Part shown: piece after piece, positions 10,737 through 18,997 of the stretch
Layout of the letters: every line of letters begins with the position of its first letter
How positions within the stretch are numbered: position 1 is the stretch's first letter
Origin: Halanaerobium sp.
Lineage (GTDB): Bacteria > Bacillota > Halanaerobiia > Halanaerobiales > Halanaerobiaceae
Length of the DNA: 33,207 nt
NCBI GenBank assembly: GCA_018399955.1
Contig: JAGYNO010000011.1
Coordinates: 1 to 33,207, forward strand
Direction: 5' to 3'
Notes under the pieces: generated by a model
Told to the model about the DNA's origin: nothing
Database searches by the model: none
The model's input: the letters and a program-made list of their open reading frames with translations, nothing else
Position numbers and translations under genes: made by a program

Positions 10737-11498
10737 TTAAATATTTTTTTCGATATCAGCTTTATCTCTTAGTTCTTCAAGATATTCATTTATCTGCTGA
10801 CTCTGTTTCTGCTGGACAAGCATCTGTTCTACTCGGGGCTTAAGGTCTTCAAATGATGCATTTTCATCCTGCTGCTGGAAATTTTCTTTATTTTCTTCAT
10901 ATGCTTCTTTTAATTCCTCTTCTGAAACTTGAATATTACTTACAACTTCTTCTTCTATCAATTTATTTATCTTGAATTGGGGGTTTCCTATAATCTCATT
11001 CTTGTATTCGCTTTCTGATGCATAACCCTGATTTTCTAGAGCAGATTTAAATTCTTCTTCTGACATATTATTATTCTGTAATATTGACTGTTTTTGATTT
11101 TGATAAAATTCTTCTGCCTCTGACTCACTTAAAGTTATATTTTCTTCTTCTACCTGCTGTTCTAGCAGCACATTATTAATTAAAGAATCGAGCTGCTGCT
11201 CTTGATATGTTTCCAATAGCCTATTTCCTTCATCTGAATTTACCAAAAGCTGTACAAAAGTCTGATCAATCTGACTTACCTGCTGTAAAAGCTGATTTAC
11301 ATTTGCCTGCTGAGCTAATTGCTGTTGAGTTATTTCTTCTCCATTAACTTCAGCTACTACTTCAGTCTGCTGCTGTACATTTTCCTCAAGTGAAGGATCA
11401 GCAGGCTGGTCTGGATCGATTTCCATCTCCTGTGCAAATATAGTGGTCGGAACAATAAGAGCAGTGACTAAGAACAATATTACTAATTTCTTTTTCAT
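10737..11498 (-). CDS. Secreted SurA N-domain-like chaperone without a PPIase domain
   Basis: A 253-residue exported protein. Residues 1-22 form a signal peptide (KKK, hydrophobic core, TTIFAQ cleavage region) with no lipobox, so it is soluble outside the cytoplasmic membrane, unlike the lipoprotein PrsA. VAEVNGEEITQQQL at 48-61 begins a SurA_N-type helical domain, which runs through a Gln/Glu-rich helical body (SEEEFKSALENQGYASESEYKNEI) to the end. No parvulin domain is present: the protein stops where it would follow. A holdase for envelope proteins is the likely role. It starts 105 bases after aroC and may be read from the aro operon. ATG 11498 has only a weak GGGATG ribosome-binding site. 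Confidence 0.8.
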   Translation of the reverse strand: MKKKLVILFLVTALIVPTTIFAQEMEIDPDQPADPSLEENVQQQTEVVAEVNGEEITQQQLAQQANVNQLLQQVSQIDQTFVQLLVNSDEGNRLLETYQEQQLDSLINNVLLEQQVEEENITLSESEAEEFYQNQKQSILQNNNMSEEEFKSALENQGYASESEYKNEIIGNPQFKINKLIEEEVVSNIQVSEEELKEAYEENKENFQQQDENASFEDLKPRVEQMLVQQKQSQQINEYLEELRDKADIEKNI

Positions 11499-11603
11499 TA
11501 TTATTCACATCCCGTTTTAAGTTTTTTGCTTTGTTTTTCTTACTTCAATAAACATAATAGGGGACGAAGATTAAAAAGAAATTAAAATAAAATAAATTCC
11601 GGA

Positions 11604-12803
11604 TTAGAATTCAGCTGTATAGTCTAAATAATTCTTATAATTCCTTAAAATTTCAGTCATGCTGTCTCCACCGAATTTTTCGGCAGTACTCTGAGCTAAA
11701 ACCAAAGCTGTAACTGCTTCTCCAACAATACTGGCTGCCGGCACTGCACAGACATCTGTTCTCTCTTTGGCAGCAGTTGTCTGTTCTTTAGTTATGATAT
11801 CAGCGGAGCGAAGAGCAGCAGCCAGGGTGGGGATTGGCTTCATTGCAAGCCTAATTACAAGGTCTTCTCCATTGCTCATCCCGCCTTCTATGCCTCCTGC
11901 CTGATTTGTACTGCGGTAATAACCTTTATCAGTATCATAAAAAATTTCATCATGAACTTTTGAGCCCGGCAGACCGGCACCTTTAAAACCTGCACCGATT
12001 TCCACACCTTTAATTGCCTGGATTCCCATCAGCTGGGCTGCCAGTTTGCTTTCAAGTTTTAAGTCCCAGTGGACATGGCTGCCGATCCCGACCGGCATTC
12101 CTCTAACAACAATCTCAAAAACACCACCTACAGAATCTCCATTTGCCCGCCAGGAATCAATCATTTTTTTCATTTCTTCGGTTTTGATTTGATCTCCACA
12201 GCGAAGTGGGGTATCATCAAGTCCACTGAAATATTTTTCTACACCCTCTGCAGTCTGGAAACGCTCTGCATTTCTTTCTTTTAAATCATTCCATTTTTCG
12301 CTTTTTAAACTCCCAATCTGCACTACATGGCTGTATATTTTTATATCGAGCTTTTCCAAGAACTGTCTGGCTGCTGCTCCAACGGCAGTTCTGGCTGCTG
12401 TTTCTCGAGCACTAGCTCTTTCCAGGATGTTTCTAATATCTTTCTGATTATATTTAATAGCTCCCGGTAGGTCTGCATGTCCAGGCCTGGGATTGGTCAC
12501 TGCCTCTACATCAGCCCCTCGTTCTTTGTCTGGAGCCATAATCTCAAGCCAGTTCTGCCAATCTTTATTCTCAATTGTCATGCTTAAAGGTGAGCCGAGC
12601 GTTTTTTTGTGGCGGACCCCAGAATTTATAATTACCTTATCACTTTCAATTTTCATTCTGCCTCCACGGCCGTAACCCTGCTGTCTTCTATAGAGCTGCT
12701 CATTTATTTTTTCTATGTCTAATTCCAGCCCTGAAGGCAGACTCTTGATGACTGCAGTCAACCTCGGGCCATGTGATTCTCCAGCAGTTAAATATTCGAA
12801 CAT
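11604..12803 (-). CDS. aroC: Chorismate synthase
   Basis: A full-length 399-residue chorismate synthase, which uses reduced FMN to eliminate phosphate from EPSP, the last common shikimate step. Signatures are GESHGPRLTAV near the N-terminus, RRQQGYGRGGRMKIE, the NPRPGHADLPGAIKY stretch, RASARETAARTAVGA, and DSVGGVFEIVVRG. The FMN-contacting SGIEGGMSNG-type loop appears as GGIEGGMSNGEDLVIR. ATG 12803 follows GGGAGG closely. It lies 90 bases downstream of aroF1 with no terminator between, so it probably belongs to the Tyr-controlled transcript. No flavin reductase is fused to it. Confidence 0.97.
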   Translation of the reverse strand: MFEYLTAGESHGPRLTAVIKSLPSGLELDIEKINEQLYRRQQGYGRGGRMKIESDKVIINSGVRHKKTLGSPLSMTIENKDWQNWLEIMAPDKERGADVEAVTNPRPGHADLPGAIKYNQKDIRNILERASARETAARTAVGAAARQFLEKLDIKIYSHVVQIGSLKSEKWNDLKERNAERFQTAEGVEKYFSGLDDTPLRCGDQIKTEEMKKMIDSWRANGDSVGGVFEIVVRGMPVGIGSHVHWDLKLESKLAAQLMGIQAIKGVEIGAGFKGAGLPGSKVHDEIFYDTDKGYYRSTNQAGGIEGGMSNGEDLVIRLAMKPIPTLAAALRSADIITKEQTTAAKERTDVCAVPAASIVGEAVTALVLAQSTAEKFGGDSMTEILRNYKNYLDYTAEF

Positions 12804-12893
12804 AAAATATCCTCCCTTAAGTACTTCTTTATTACTATCTGCTCAAATTTAATCATAATTAATTATTTATTTGTTTTCATCCTAATATAATGA

Positions 12894-13946
12894 TTAAGCG
12901 TAGGCTATTTTCTTCTCTCTTGCTTTAAAACTTGCCAGTGACTTAGATATTGCTCTTATTTCATCCATTAATAAGCGGAAGTTGTCTGGTTTTAATGACT
13001 GATGTCCATCAGATAATGCGTTCTCCGGATTTGGATGGACCTCTACCATAATTCCGTCTGCTCCCACCGCTACTGCTGCTCTGCCGACTGGAACTACAAG
13101 TTCCCAACGTCCAGTACCGTGACTTGGATCTGCGATCACAGGCAGGTGACTTAACTGCTGAACAAGTGGAATTGAACTTAAATCCATCGTATTTCTGGTT
13201 TCTTCACCAAAGGTTCTTACTCCTCTTTCACATAATATTACCTGATGGTTACCAGCATTCATGACATATTCCGCAGCAAGCAGCCATTCCTTGATTGTGG
13301 CGGCCATACCTCTTTTTAACATCACAGGTTTATTGATTTTACCCAATTCTTTTAAAAGTGCATAGTTCTGCATGTTGCGGGCACCGATCTGTACAATATC
13401 TGTGTATTCACAAACAACATCTTTGTGTTCAATATCCATCAGTTCTGTTATTACCTTAAGACCTGTTTCTTCTCTCGCCTTTGCTAAAAGCTTTAATCCT
13501 TCTTCTCCTAATCCCTGAAAAGAATAGGGTGAGGTTCTCGGTTTAAAAGCTCCACCGCGCAGTATCTGGGCTCCAGCTGCTTTGACAACTCTAGCTGTCT
13601 CCAATATCTGCTCCTCATCTTCTACTGAACAAGGGCCGGCCATCACGGTCAGCTCTTCACCTCCAACTTTTACCCCATCACCCAGATCAATAATGGTTTT
13701 ATCCTGTTTGAAATTCCAGCTGGTTAACTTATAGGGATCGGAAATCACTATTACCTTATCCACACAGCTCATCGTCATCAGCTGTTCTTTTAAGTTTACC
13801 TTTTTATCAGGTGCAACACCTACAACACCTACAATAGTTGTTTCTACACCAGTATCTGGATGTGCTTTAAATCCTTTTTCTTCAATAGCATCTATTACCT
13901 TCTCTTTTTCCGCTTCAGTAGCATTTCTTTTTAATACCGCAATCAT
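12894..13946 (-). CDS. aroF: DAHP synthase, copy 1
   Basis: A 350-residue type I-beta 3-deoxy-D-arabino-heptulosonate-7-phosphate synthase, which condenses PEP and erythrose 4-phosphate at the entry to the shikimate pathway. Residues 1-70 form a ferredoxin-like regulatory domain ([16 protein letters not shown]...) as in the Thermotoga enzyme, and the TIM barrel follows. Barrel motifs are AGPCSVE (metal Cys106), [16 protein letters not shown] (PEP contacts), [12 protein letters not shown] and [11 protein letters not shown]. The start lies one base after the hisC stop, and its ribosome-binding site GAGAGGAG is inside the end of hisC. A second copy lies about 3.4 kb upstream in the same operon; the two barrels are about 88% alike by hand count but the regulatory domains only about 59%. 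Confidence 0.95.
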   Translation of the reverse strand: MIAVLKRNATEAEKEKVIDAIEEKGFKAHPDTGVETTIVGVVGVAPDKKVNLKEQLMTMSCVDKVIVISDPYKLTSWNFKQDKTIIDLGDGVKVGGEELTVMAGPCSVEDEEQILETARVVKAAGAQILRGGAFKPRTSPYSFQGLGEEGLKLLAKAREETGLKVITELMDIEHKDVVCEYTDIVQIGARNMQNYALLKELGKINKPVMLKRGMAATIKEWLLAAEYVMNAGNHQVILCERGVRTFGEETRNTMDLSSIPLVQQLSHLPVIADPSHGTGRWELVVPVGRAAVAVGADGIMVEVHPNPENALSDGHQSLKPDNFRLLMDEIRAISKSLASFKAREKKIAYA

Positions 13947-13947
13947 T

Positions 13948-15060
13948 TTAATTTCTCCTCTCAGCTAAAAGCTCTTTTAATTTTTTTAGAAAAAATTCAT
14001 TTTCTTCGCGAGTCCCAATTGTCACTCTTATCCAGCTTTCCATAGCAAATTGATTTCCCGGCCTGATGATTACACCTTTTTGCTGCAGCTCCTTAAAGAC
14101 TTCTACCGCATTCAGTCCGGTATCTACCATCATAAAATTCGTCTCTGTCTTTATGTATTCTAAACCCATCTCAGAAAATTCCTTGTAGAGAAACTCTTTT
14201 TCCGTTTTATTTAGCTCCTGACATTTTTTGAGATGATCTTCTGCCTCAAAAGCTGTGACAGCAGCCTGCTGTGCCATTCTATTTACATTAAATGGTCCTC
14301 TAATTCTATTTAAATAATCTATTAACCTGGCATTTCCCAGTGCATAGCCTATTCTCATACCTGCAAGGCCGTATGCCTTAGAAAATGTCCGCATCAAAAA
14401 TAGATTAGGATAATGAGCTAAAAGTTCTACTCCATCAAAATAATCATCAGAAGTTATATATTCAATATATGCCTGGTCAACAACCACTAGAATATCATCT
14501 GAAATATCTTCCAGAAAATCCTCTATTCCTTCTCTGGACAGCATTGTTCCAGTTGGATTATTGGGATTACAGATAAAGATAACCTTTACATCTTCTGTAA
14601 CTGCAGCTGCCATCTTATCGAGCTGATGGCGGTGATTGTCATCAAGAGGAACTTTTATGCTTTCTCCACCTCTGGACTTGACCGCCAGCTCATACTTGAT
14701 AAAAGCAGGGTCTCCCTGGATTACCTGACCACCATTTTCTAAGAGCAGAGTCATCAATAAGTCGAGTATTTCATCTGAACCATTACCAATAAATATCCTC
14801 TCTGCAGGCAGATTGTAATGCTGGCTAAGCAGCTCTTTTAAATCTCTGCTGTCTGAATCCGGATAAAGATAAACATTTGCTGCCTCAGATTTTATGGTCT
14901 CTATAACCTCTGGAGCCGGCCCCAGTGGATTTTCATTTGAGGCAAGTTTAACAATTTTATCCAGCCCGTATTCTCTTTTCACTTCATTAATACTCTTACC
15001 AGCTTTATAGCGCTTCATATTTTTTACCGACTCTAAAATTCCAGCAAATAACTTCTCCAT
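13948..15060 (-). CDS. hisC: HisC-type aminotransferase, probably acting on aromatic substrates
   Basis: A 370-residue PLP-dependent aminotransferase of fold type I with HisC-family motifs: KLASNENPLGP near the N-terminus, IGNGSDEILD, CNPNNPTGT, VVVDQAYIEY, and the PLP lysine Lys228 in TFSKAYGLAGMRIGY. By sequence it is a histidinol-phosphate aminotransferase. It lies between aroA and aroF1 with no histidine genes in view, so it may transaminate phenylpyruvate and 4-hydroxyphenylpyruvate or serve both pathways, as known for some HisC enzymes. ATG 15060 follows AGGAAGGTG. It is separated from aroA by a 101-base gap holding a perfect 22-bp inverted repeat. Its stop codon and aroF1 are one base apart. 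Confidence 0.9.
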   Translation of the reverse strand: MEKLFAGILESVKNMKRYKAGKSINEVKREYGLDKIVKLASNENPLGPAPEVIETIKSEAANVYLYPDSDSRDLKELLSQHYNLPAERIFIGNGSDEILDLLMTLLLENGGQVIQGDPAFIKYELAVKSRGGESIKVPLDDNHRHQLDKMAAAVTEDVKVIFICNPNNPTGTMLSREGIEDFLEDISDDILVVVDQAYIEYITSDDYFDGVELLAHYPNLFLMRTFSKAYGLAGMRIGYALGNARLIDYLNRIRGPFNVNRMAQQAAVTAFEAEDHLKKCQELNKTEKEFLYKEFSEMGLEYIKTETNFMMVDTGLNAVEVFKELQQKGVIIRPGNQFAMESWIRVTIGTREENEFFLKKLKELLAERRN

Positions 15061-15104
15061 AAATACACCTTCCTCTGTCTATTTTTGTTTAAATTTATTG
15101 GTAT

Positions 15105-15154
15105 TCCTTGGTACCAGGTACCTTTAGTTAAATAAAGGTACCTGGTACCAAGGA
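15105..15154. repeat. Perfect 22-bp inverted repeat in the aroA-hisC gap
   Basis: The arms at 15105-15126 and 15133-15154 are exact reverse complements around the six-base loop GTTAAA. Each arm contains two GGTACC palindromes (CCTTGGTACCAGGTACC). There is no T-run on the minus-strand exit, so it is not an ordinary terminator for the operon. It looks like an inserted REP- or MITE-like palindromic unit, or an RNA stem that shields or splits the mRNA between aroA and hisC. No second copy occurs in this window. Confidence 0.85.
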
Positions 15155-15161
15155 TTTTCGA

Positions 15162-16448
15162 CTATATCTTTTCTAAAAGGCCTTTGAAACCAGGAAATGA
15201 AGTGTTGATGATTTCACTTCCTTCTATTGTGATACCCTGCTGGCTTTTAAGTCCAAGTACGGCCAGGGACATTGCTATTCTGTGATCATGGTAGCTTTTT
15301 ACGCTGATTCCACCTTCTACTTCAGCAGAACCTGCAATTACCATTCCATCTTCATGTTCTTCTATTTCTATACCCAGTTTTTTAAATTCTTTTACTACAG
15401 CTGCAATTCTATCTGTTTCTTTTACTCTCAGTTCTTCTGCATCTTTGATAACGGTCTCCCCTTCAGCAAAAGCAGCCAAAACGGAGATGATCGGTATCTC
15501 ATCTATAAGGCGGGGAATAATCTCTCCACCTACTTCTGTTCCTTTTAGATCAGATGCCTTAACAAGAATATCTGCAGTAGGTTCTCCTCCCTGATCTTTT
15601 TGGTTGAGGAGTTCAATTCTCCCACCCATCGCTTCTACAACTTCAAGAAAACCACTGCGGGTATGATTGAGCCCCACATTTTTAATTAGAAGTTCTCCTT
15701 CTTCTGCAATTAATGCTGCAGTAATAAAGAATGCAGCTGAGGAAATATCTCCAGGTACCTTAATATTAAAAGCTTTGAGCTTTCTTTCTTTTGCTTTTTT
15801 GAGTGTGATTCTGTCTGCCTGGATTTCTAAATCTATTCCAGCTCCAATCAGCATTCTCTCGGTATGATCTCGAGAAACTGCAGGCTCTATGATTACTGTT
15901 TCTTCTTCTGTTTTTAAAGCTGCCAGTAAAATCGATGACTTAAGCTGAGCACTTGCTACAGGCAGTTTATATTCCATACCGCTCAGCTTTTGACCTCTGA
16001 TGCTGAGTGGTGCAAGTCCATCTCTGCGCGACCAAATCTGGGCTCCCATTCTCGATAGGGGTCCAATTATCCGCTGCATAGGTCTTTTTCGCAGTGAATG
16101 ATCTCCGGTTAAAACTGAATAGAAATCCTGAGATGCAAGAAGACCTGCCAGAAGCCTCATCGAAGTTCCTGAGTTTCCGCAGTCAAGCACATTATCCGCT
16201 TCTTCCAGACCGTTTAGACCCTTACCCTGAACTCTGTAGCTGCCGGGTTTTTCCTTTTTAATCTCTATACCAAGATCTCTCATGATACCCATAGTACTCA
16301 GACAATCTTCTGCTTCTAAAAGTCCTTCAATTTTACTTTCACCTTCTGCAATAGAAGACAAAATTAAAGAACGGTGGGAGATAGATTTATCCCCTGGAAC
16401 CCTGATCTCACCTTCTACTTTTTGCTTACTCTCTACTTTTAATTCCAT
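15162..16448 (-). CDS. aroA: 3-phosphoshikimate 1-carboxyvinyltransferase (EPSP synthase)
   Basis: A full-length 428-residue EPSP synthase, joining PEP to shikimate 3-phosphate in the cytosol. Motifs in order are VPGDKSISHRSLIL (Lys21), GNSGTSMRLLAG at 91-102, KRPMQRIIGPL (RPMxR at 122-126), SAQLKSSILLA, PRLIDEIPIISVLAA (catalytic Asp) and YHDHRIAMSLAV. The RPMxR motif and the lack of Pro101 context of class I enzymes place it with class II EPSP synthases, which tend to bind glyphosate weakly. ATG 16448 follows AAGGAGG. tyrA ends 15 bases upstream. It is one of the Tyr T-box-controlled genes. Confidence 0.96.
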   Translation of the reverse strand: MELKVESKQKVEGEIRVPGDKSISHRSLILSSIAEGESKIEGLLEAEDCLSTMGIMRDLGIEIKKEKPGSYRVQGKGLNGLEEADNVLDCGNSGTSMRLLAGLLASQDFYSVLTGDHSLRKRPMQRIIGPLSRMGAQIWSRRDGLAPLSIRGQKLSGMEYKLPVASAQLKSSILLAALKTEEETVIIEPAVSRDHTERMLIGAGIDLEIQADRITLKKAKERKLKAFNIKVPGDISSAAFFITAALIAEEGELLIKNVGLNHTRSGFLEVVEAMGGRIELLNQKDQGGEPTADILVKASDLKGTEVGGEIIPRLIDEIPIISVLAAFAEGETVIKDAEELRVKETDRIAAVVKEFKKLGIEIEEHEDGMVIAGSAEVEGGISVKSYHDHRIAMSLAVLGLKSQQGITIEGSEIINTSFPGFKGLLEKI

Positions 16449-16463
16449 AACGTCCTCCTTATC

Positions 16464-17402
16464 TTAGTCAATATCCTTTTTTAATTCAGCTGCTTCAGCT
16501 AAAAAATCGAAAATATTCTGCTCATCATTTTTTTCAAGATCAGCCTTTAATTCTTCAAGTTCTCTTATATATTTTTCTATCAGATCTATGAGATTTTTAT
16601 TATTTGATAAAATTATATCCTGCCAGAGTTCTGGAGAGCTGCCTGCTATTCTTGTCATATCCCTAAACCCACTTCCAGAAAGTTTAAGCATATTTGTATT
16701 ATCTTTTTCCAGGTTAAGCATATTTACCAGTGCTGAAGAGAGCAGATGAGGCAGATGGCTGACAAGTGCTGTACATCTATCATGTTCTTCTGCAGAAATA
16801 ATGTATGTTCTGGCCCCAATACTTTCTATAAGCTCTTTTAATGCAAGCAGTTCTTCTCTTTTGTTTTGATCCAGGTTATTAATTATCTCACTTTCTTTAT
16901 TAAAAAAAGTATTTTCATTAACTTCGGCTTGGGCCGGCTTATCATCAATTATCGGAGTTAAGATAAAAGGTGCTCCGACAAAAAGGTCTGGATCATGCCA
17001 GTCTATACCTGATTTATGTGAACCTGCCATCGGATGAGCTCCAATAAAAGTTTTGCTGCTTTTTTCTAGGATTTTTTCAGCTTTTTTTAATACTTCTTTT
17101 TTGGTGCTTCCAGCATCAATAATAAGCTGTTTGCTGTCACTGCCCCTGTCAATTTCTTTTATAATATCTGTTATTTTGGAAACAGGTACTGCTATAAATA
17201 TTAGCTCTGCTTCTTTGAGATTATCTTTGATTTCTAAAAAACCTTTATCAATTATCTTTAAGTCCTCTGCTTTTTTGATAGTATATTGATCCTGATCAAC
17301 TGCCAGTATTTTAAGATTTGAGTCAGATTTTTTAAAAGCTGCTGCCAGGGAAGCCCCGATAAGGCCGACCCCGACAACAGCAATTGTATTAAACTTAGGC
17401 AT
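16464..17402 (-). CDS. tyrA: Prephenate dehydrogenase
   Basis: A 312-residue NAD(P)-dependent prephenate dehydrogenase, converting prephenate to 4-hydroxyphenylpyruvate for tyrosine. The N-terminal Rossmann motif VVGVGLIGAS has its glycines at 11, 13 and 16, followed by IFIAVPVS, a GAHPMAGSHKSG substrate-binding stretch, and TALVSHLPHLLSSAL in the helical domain. There is no C-terminal ACT domain, unlike Bacillus TyrA, so direct feedback by tyrosine may be weak and the T-box may be the main control. I use ATG 17402, which overlaps the aroF2 stop (ATGCCTAA); the in-frame TTG at 17429 would add nine residues before the Rossmann strand and seems less likely. Confidence 0.93.
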   Translation of the reverse strand: MPKFNTIAVVGVGLIGASLAAAFKKSDSNLKILAVDQDQYTIKKAEDLKIIDKGFLEIKDNLKEAELIFIAVPVSKITDIIKEIDRGSDSKQLIIDAGSTKKEVLKKAEKILEKSSKTFIGAHPMAGSHKSGIDWHDPDLFVGAPFILTPIIDDKPAQAEVNENTFFNKESEIINNLDQNKREELLALKELIESIGARTYIISAEEHDRCTALVSHLPHLLSSALVNMLNLEKDNTNMLKLSGSGFRDMTRIAGSSPELWQDIILSNNKNLIDLIEKYIRELEELKADLEKNDEQNIFDFLAEAAELKKDID

Positions 17403-18444
17403 AAGCGATTTTTCTCTCTCTTGATTCAAAGCTGTGCAGAGAACTATGAATAGTCTTGATTTCGTCCATCATTAATCTGAAGTTTTCTGGTTTTAAAGAC
17501 TGTGGGCCATCAGAAAGAGCGTTTTCTGGATTTGGATGGACCTCTACCATTATTCCATCAGCGCCAACAGCCACCGCTGCTCTAGCCACAGGTGTTACTA
17601 ATTCCCAGCGGCCTGTACCGTGACTTGGATCAGCAATTACCGGTAAATGGCTTAACTGCTGAACAAGTGGTACTGAACTTAAGTCCATTGTATTTCTGGT
17701 TTCTTCACCAAAGGTTCTTACTCCTCTTTCACAGAGAATTACATCATGATTTCCTTCATTCATAACATATTCTGCGGCAAGCAGCCATTCCTTAATCGTT
17801 GCAGCCATCCCTCTTTTGAGCATAACCGGTTTATCAAGTTTACCAATCTCTTTTAATAGGGCATAATTCTGCATGTTGCGGGCACCAATCTGAATAATAT
17901 CTGTATATTCACAAACAACATCTATATGTGCTATATCCATCAATTCGGTTATTACTTTTAAGCCTGTTTCTTCTCTTGCCTGGGCCAGCAGTTTTAAGCC
18001 TTCTTCTCCAAGTCCCTGGAAAGAATAGGGTGAAGTCCTCGGTTTAAATGCACCACCACGCAGTATCTCTGCACCGGCTGATTTAACAATCTTTGCAGTT
18101 TCCATAAGCTGAATTTCATTTTCTACCGAACAGGGCCCTGCCATCACAGTCAGCTCATTACCTCCGACTTTTACACCATCACCAAGATCAATCACCGTTT
18201 TTTCCTGTTTGAAATTCCAGCTTGTTAGCTTATATGGGTCGAGAATCAGCACTACTTTTTCGACCTCACTCATCGTCATCAGCTTCTCTTTTAATTTTGT
18301 TCTGTTATCCTGATCACCAAGTACACCTATAATTGTTTTCTCTACTCCAACAATCGGATGAACATCAAAGTTTTCACCTTTTATAACATCAATCACCTTT
18401 TGCTTTTCTTCTTCACTTGCATTTCTTTTTAATACGGCTATCAT
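17395..18444 (-). CDS. aroF: DAHP synthase, copy 2 (first gene of the Tyr T-box operon)
   Basis: A 349-residue paralogue of copy 1 with the same layout: an N-terminal ferredoxin-like regulatory domain, then the barrel with [34 protein letters not shown] and [10 protein letters not shown] all intact. It should therefore be active. By hand alignment about 34 of 280 barrel residues differ from copy 1, but about 29 of 70 regulatory-domain residues do, including a one-residue gap at position 49. This suggests different feedback ligands. It is the first gene behind the tyrosine T-box and overlaps tyrA by eight bases. ATG 18444 follows GAGAGGAGA. Just upstream is a stretch resembling the last codons of hisC. 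Confidence 0.95.
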   Translation of the reverse strand: MIAVLKRNASEEEKQKVIDVIKGENFDVHPIVGVEKTIIGVLGDQDNRTKLKEKLMTMSEVEKVVLILDPYKLTSWNFKQEKTVIDLGDGVKVGGNELTVMAGPCSVENEIQLMETAKIVKSAGAEILRGGAFKPRTSPYSFQGLGEEGLKLLAQAREETGLKVITELMDIAHIDVVCEYTDIIQIGARNMQNYALLKEIGKLDKPVMLKRGMAATIKEWLLAAEYVMNEGNHDVILCERGVRTFGEETRNTMDLSSVPLVQQLSHLPVIADPSHGTGRWELVTPVARAAVAVGADGIMVEVHPNPENALSDGPQSLKPENFRLMMDEIKTIHSSLHSFESRERKIAYA

Positions 18445-18486
18445 AATTTAAATCTCCTCTCTACTAAAATCCTTTTAATTTTTTTA
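18445..18486 (-). other. Possible relic of the hisC 3' end upstream of aroF2
   Basis: On the minus strand the 42 bases before aroF2 share three blocks with the hisC-aroF1 junction at 13947-13988, in order: TAAAAAAATTAAAAG, TTTTAG and GAGAGGAGA. The last nine bases are the ribosome-binding site of both aroF copies. In hisC these encode KKLKELLAERR; here a one-base length change breaks the frame. It looks like a remnant of a hisC-aroF duplication, although A-richness weakens the case. Confidence 0.45.
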
Positions 18487-18570
18487 TTATATAATCCCTG
18501 ACTTCTTTTTAAAAATAACAGTTCAAAACTAGCAAATTATCTGTTTAATGAATAAAAACCCTATAAAAAT

Positions 18571-18808
18571 GCAAAAAACCGCCCCTGTCAGGGCGATTGA
18601 AATCGCGGTACCACCTGTTTTAATCTCATTAATTAAAAAACAATATAACAGATTATCTCTTCTGGAAGCCAACACTTCCGCACCGGATAACGACGGCAGA
18701 CGGCCTACACTTACTCGTTTTCACTTTCAGCTGGCAGCTCAAGAGGTGTATTTCAGCTTTAAGCTTACTGGATCCTCTTTCAAAGATTTTAAGAGTTTTA
18801 ATTTGTTA
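18571..18808 (-). promoter_or_regulatory. T-box riboswitch, tyrosine specifier (UAC), upstream of aroF2
   Basis: The leader RNA on the minus strand contains the T-box sequence AGGTGGTACCGCG (18604-18616), whose UGGU bulge pairs with the uncharged tRNA end, and a terminator just after it. The Stem I base is AAGAGG/CCUCUU (18774-18779 with 18741-18746). The specifier loop has AGUA (18766-18769) on one side and GAAAUACA on the other, with UAC (Tyr) at 18748-18750. The stem above the loop is only AGCU-UAA-AGCU, so Stem I is about 39 bases and lacks the usual long distal arm. A Stem II region (GAGCUGCCAGCUGAAAG onward) follows. Uncharged tRNA-Tyr should favour read-through into aroF2-tyrA-aroA-hisC-aroF1-aroC. 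Confidence 0.9.
18573..18595 (-). terminator. Regulated terminator of the Tyr T-box
   Basis: The minus-strand hairpin CGCCC-TGACA-GGGGCG (18580-18595) is followed by six T residues (18573-18578). It overlaps the 3' side needed for the antiterminator that includes the T-box sequence. Confidence 0.88.
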
Positions 18809-18814
18809 ATGAGT

Positions 18815-18843
18815 ATTATAGCAGGAGAATTTTGCTTTGTCAA
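18815..18843 (-). promoter_or_regulatory. Consensus promoter of the aroF2 operon
   Basis: On the minus strand a perfect TTGACA (18838-18843) is separated by 17 bases from a perfect TATAAT (18815-18820). Transcription should start near 18808, placing the complete T-box in the leader. A 10-bp direct repeat, GTTTACAAAA (plus strand, 18889-18898 and 18900-18909, period 11), lies 46-66 bases upstream of the -35. Confidence 0.92.
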
Positions 18844-18997
18844 ATAGATTTTCCGCTTATCACCCAGATATTAAGTTTTCAAGCTGCAGTTTACAAAATG
18901 TTTACAAAAAACTAGATTTTCAGATTACTAAGTTTCATTACAATAAATAACTTAATATTACTTTCCACTCTTTTTGTATAAATAGCTCTAATTAAAT

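Noticed and set aside
13948-15060. hisC as evidence of a histidine operon
   Set aside because: No other his gene is present and both neighbours are aromatic genes; dual or aromatic transaminase use is more likely.
15105-15154. T-box element suggested by TTGGTACC in the palindrome
   Set aside because: No Stem I, specifier loop or coupled terminator surrounds it; GGTACC arises from the palindrome itself.
18795-18812. Rex operator near TTTGTTAAT in the aroF2 leader
   Set aside because: The second half-site TTAACAA is missing at the required spacing.
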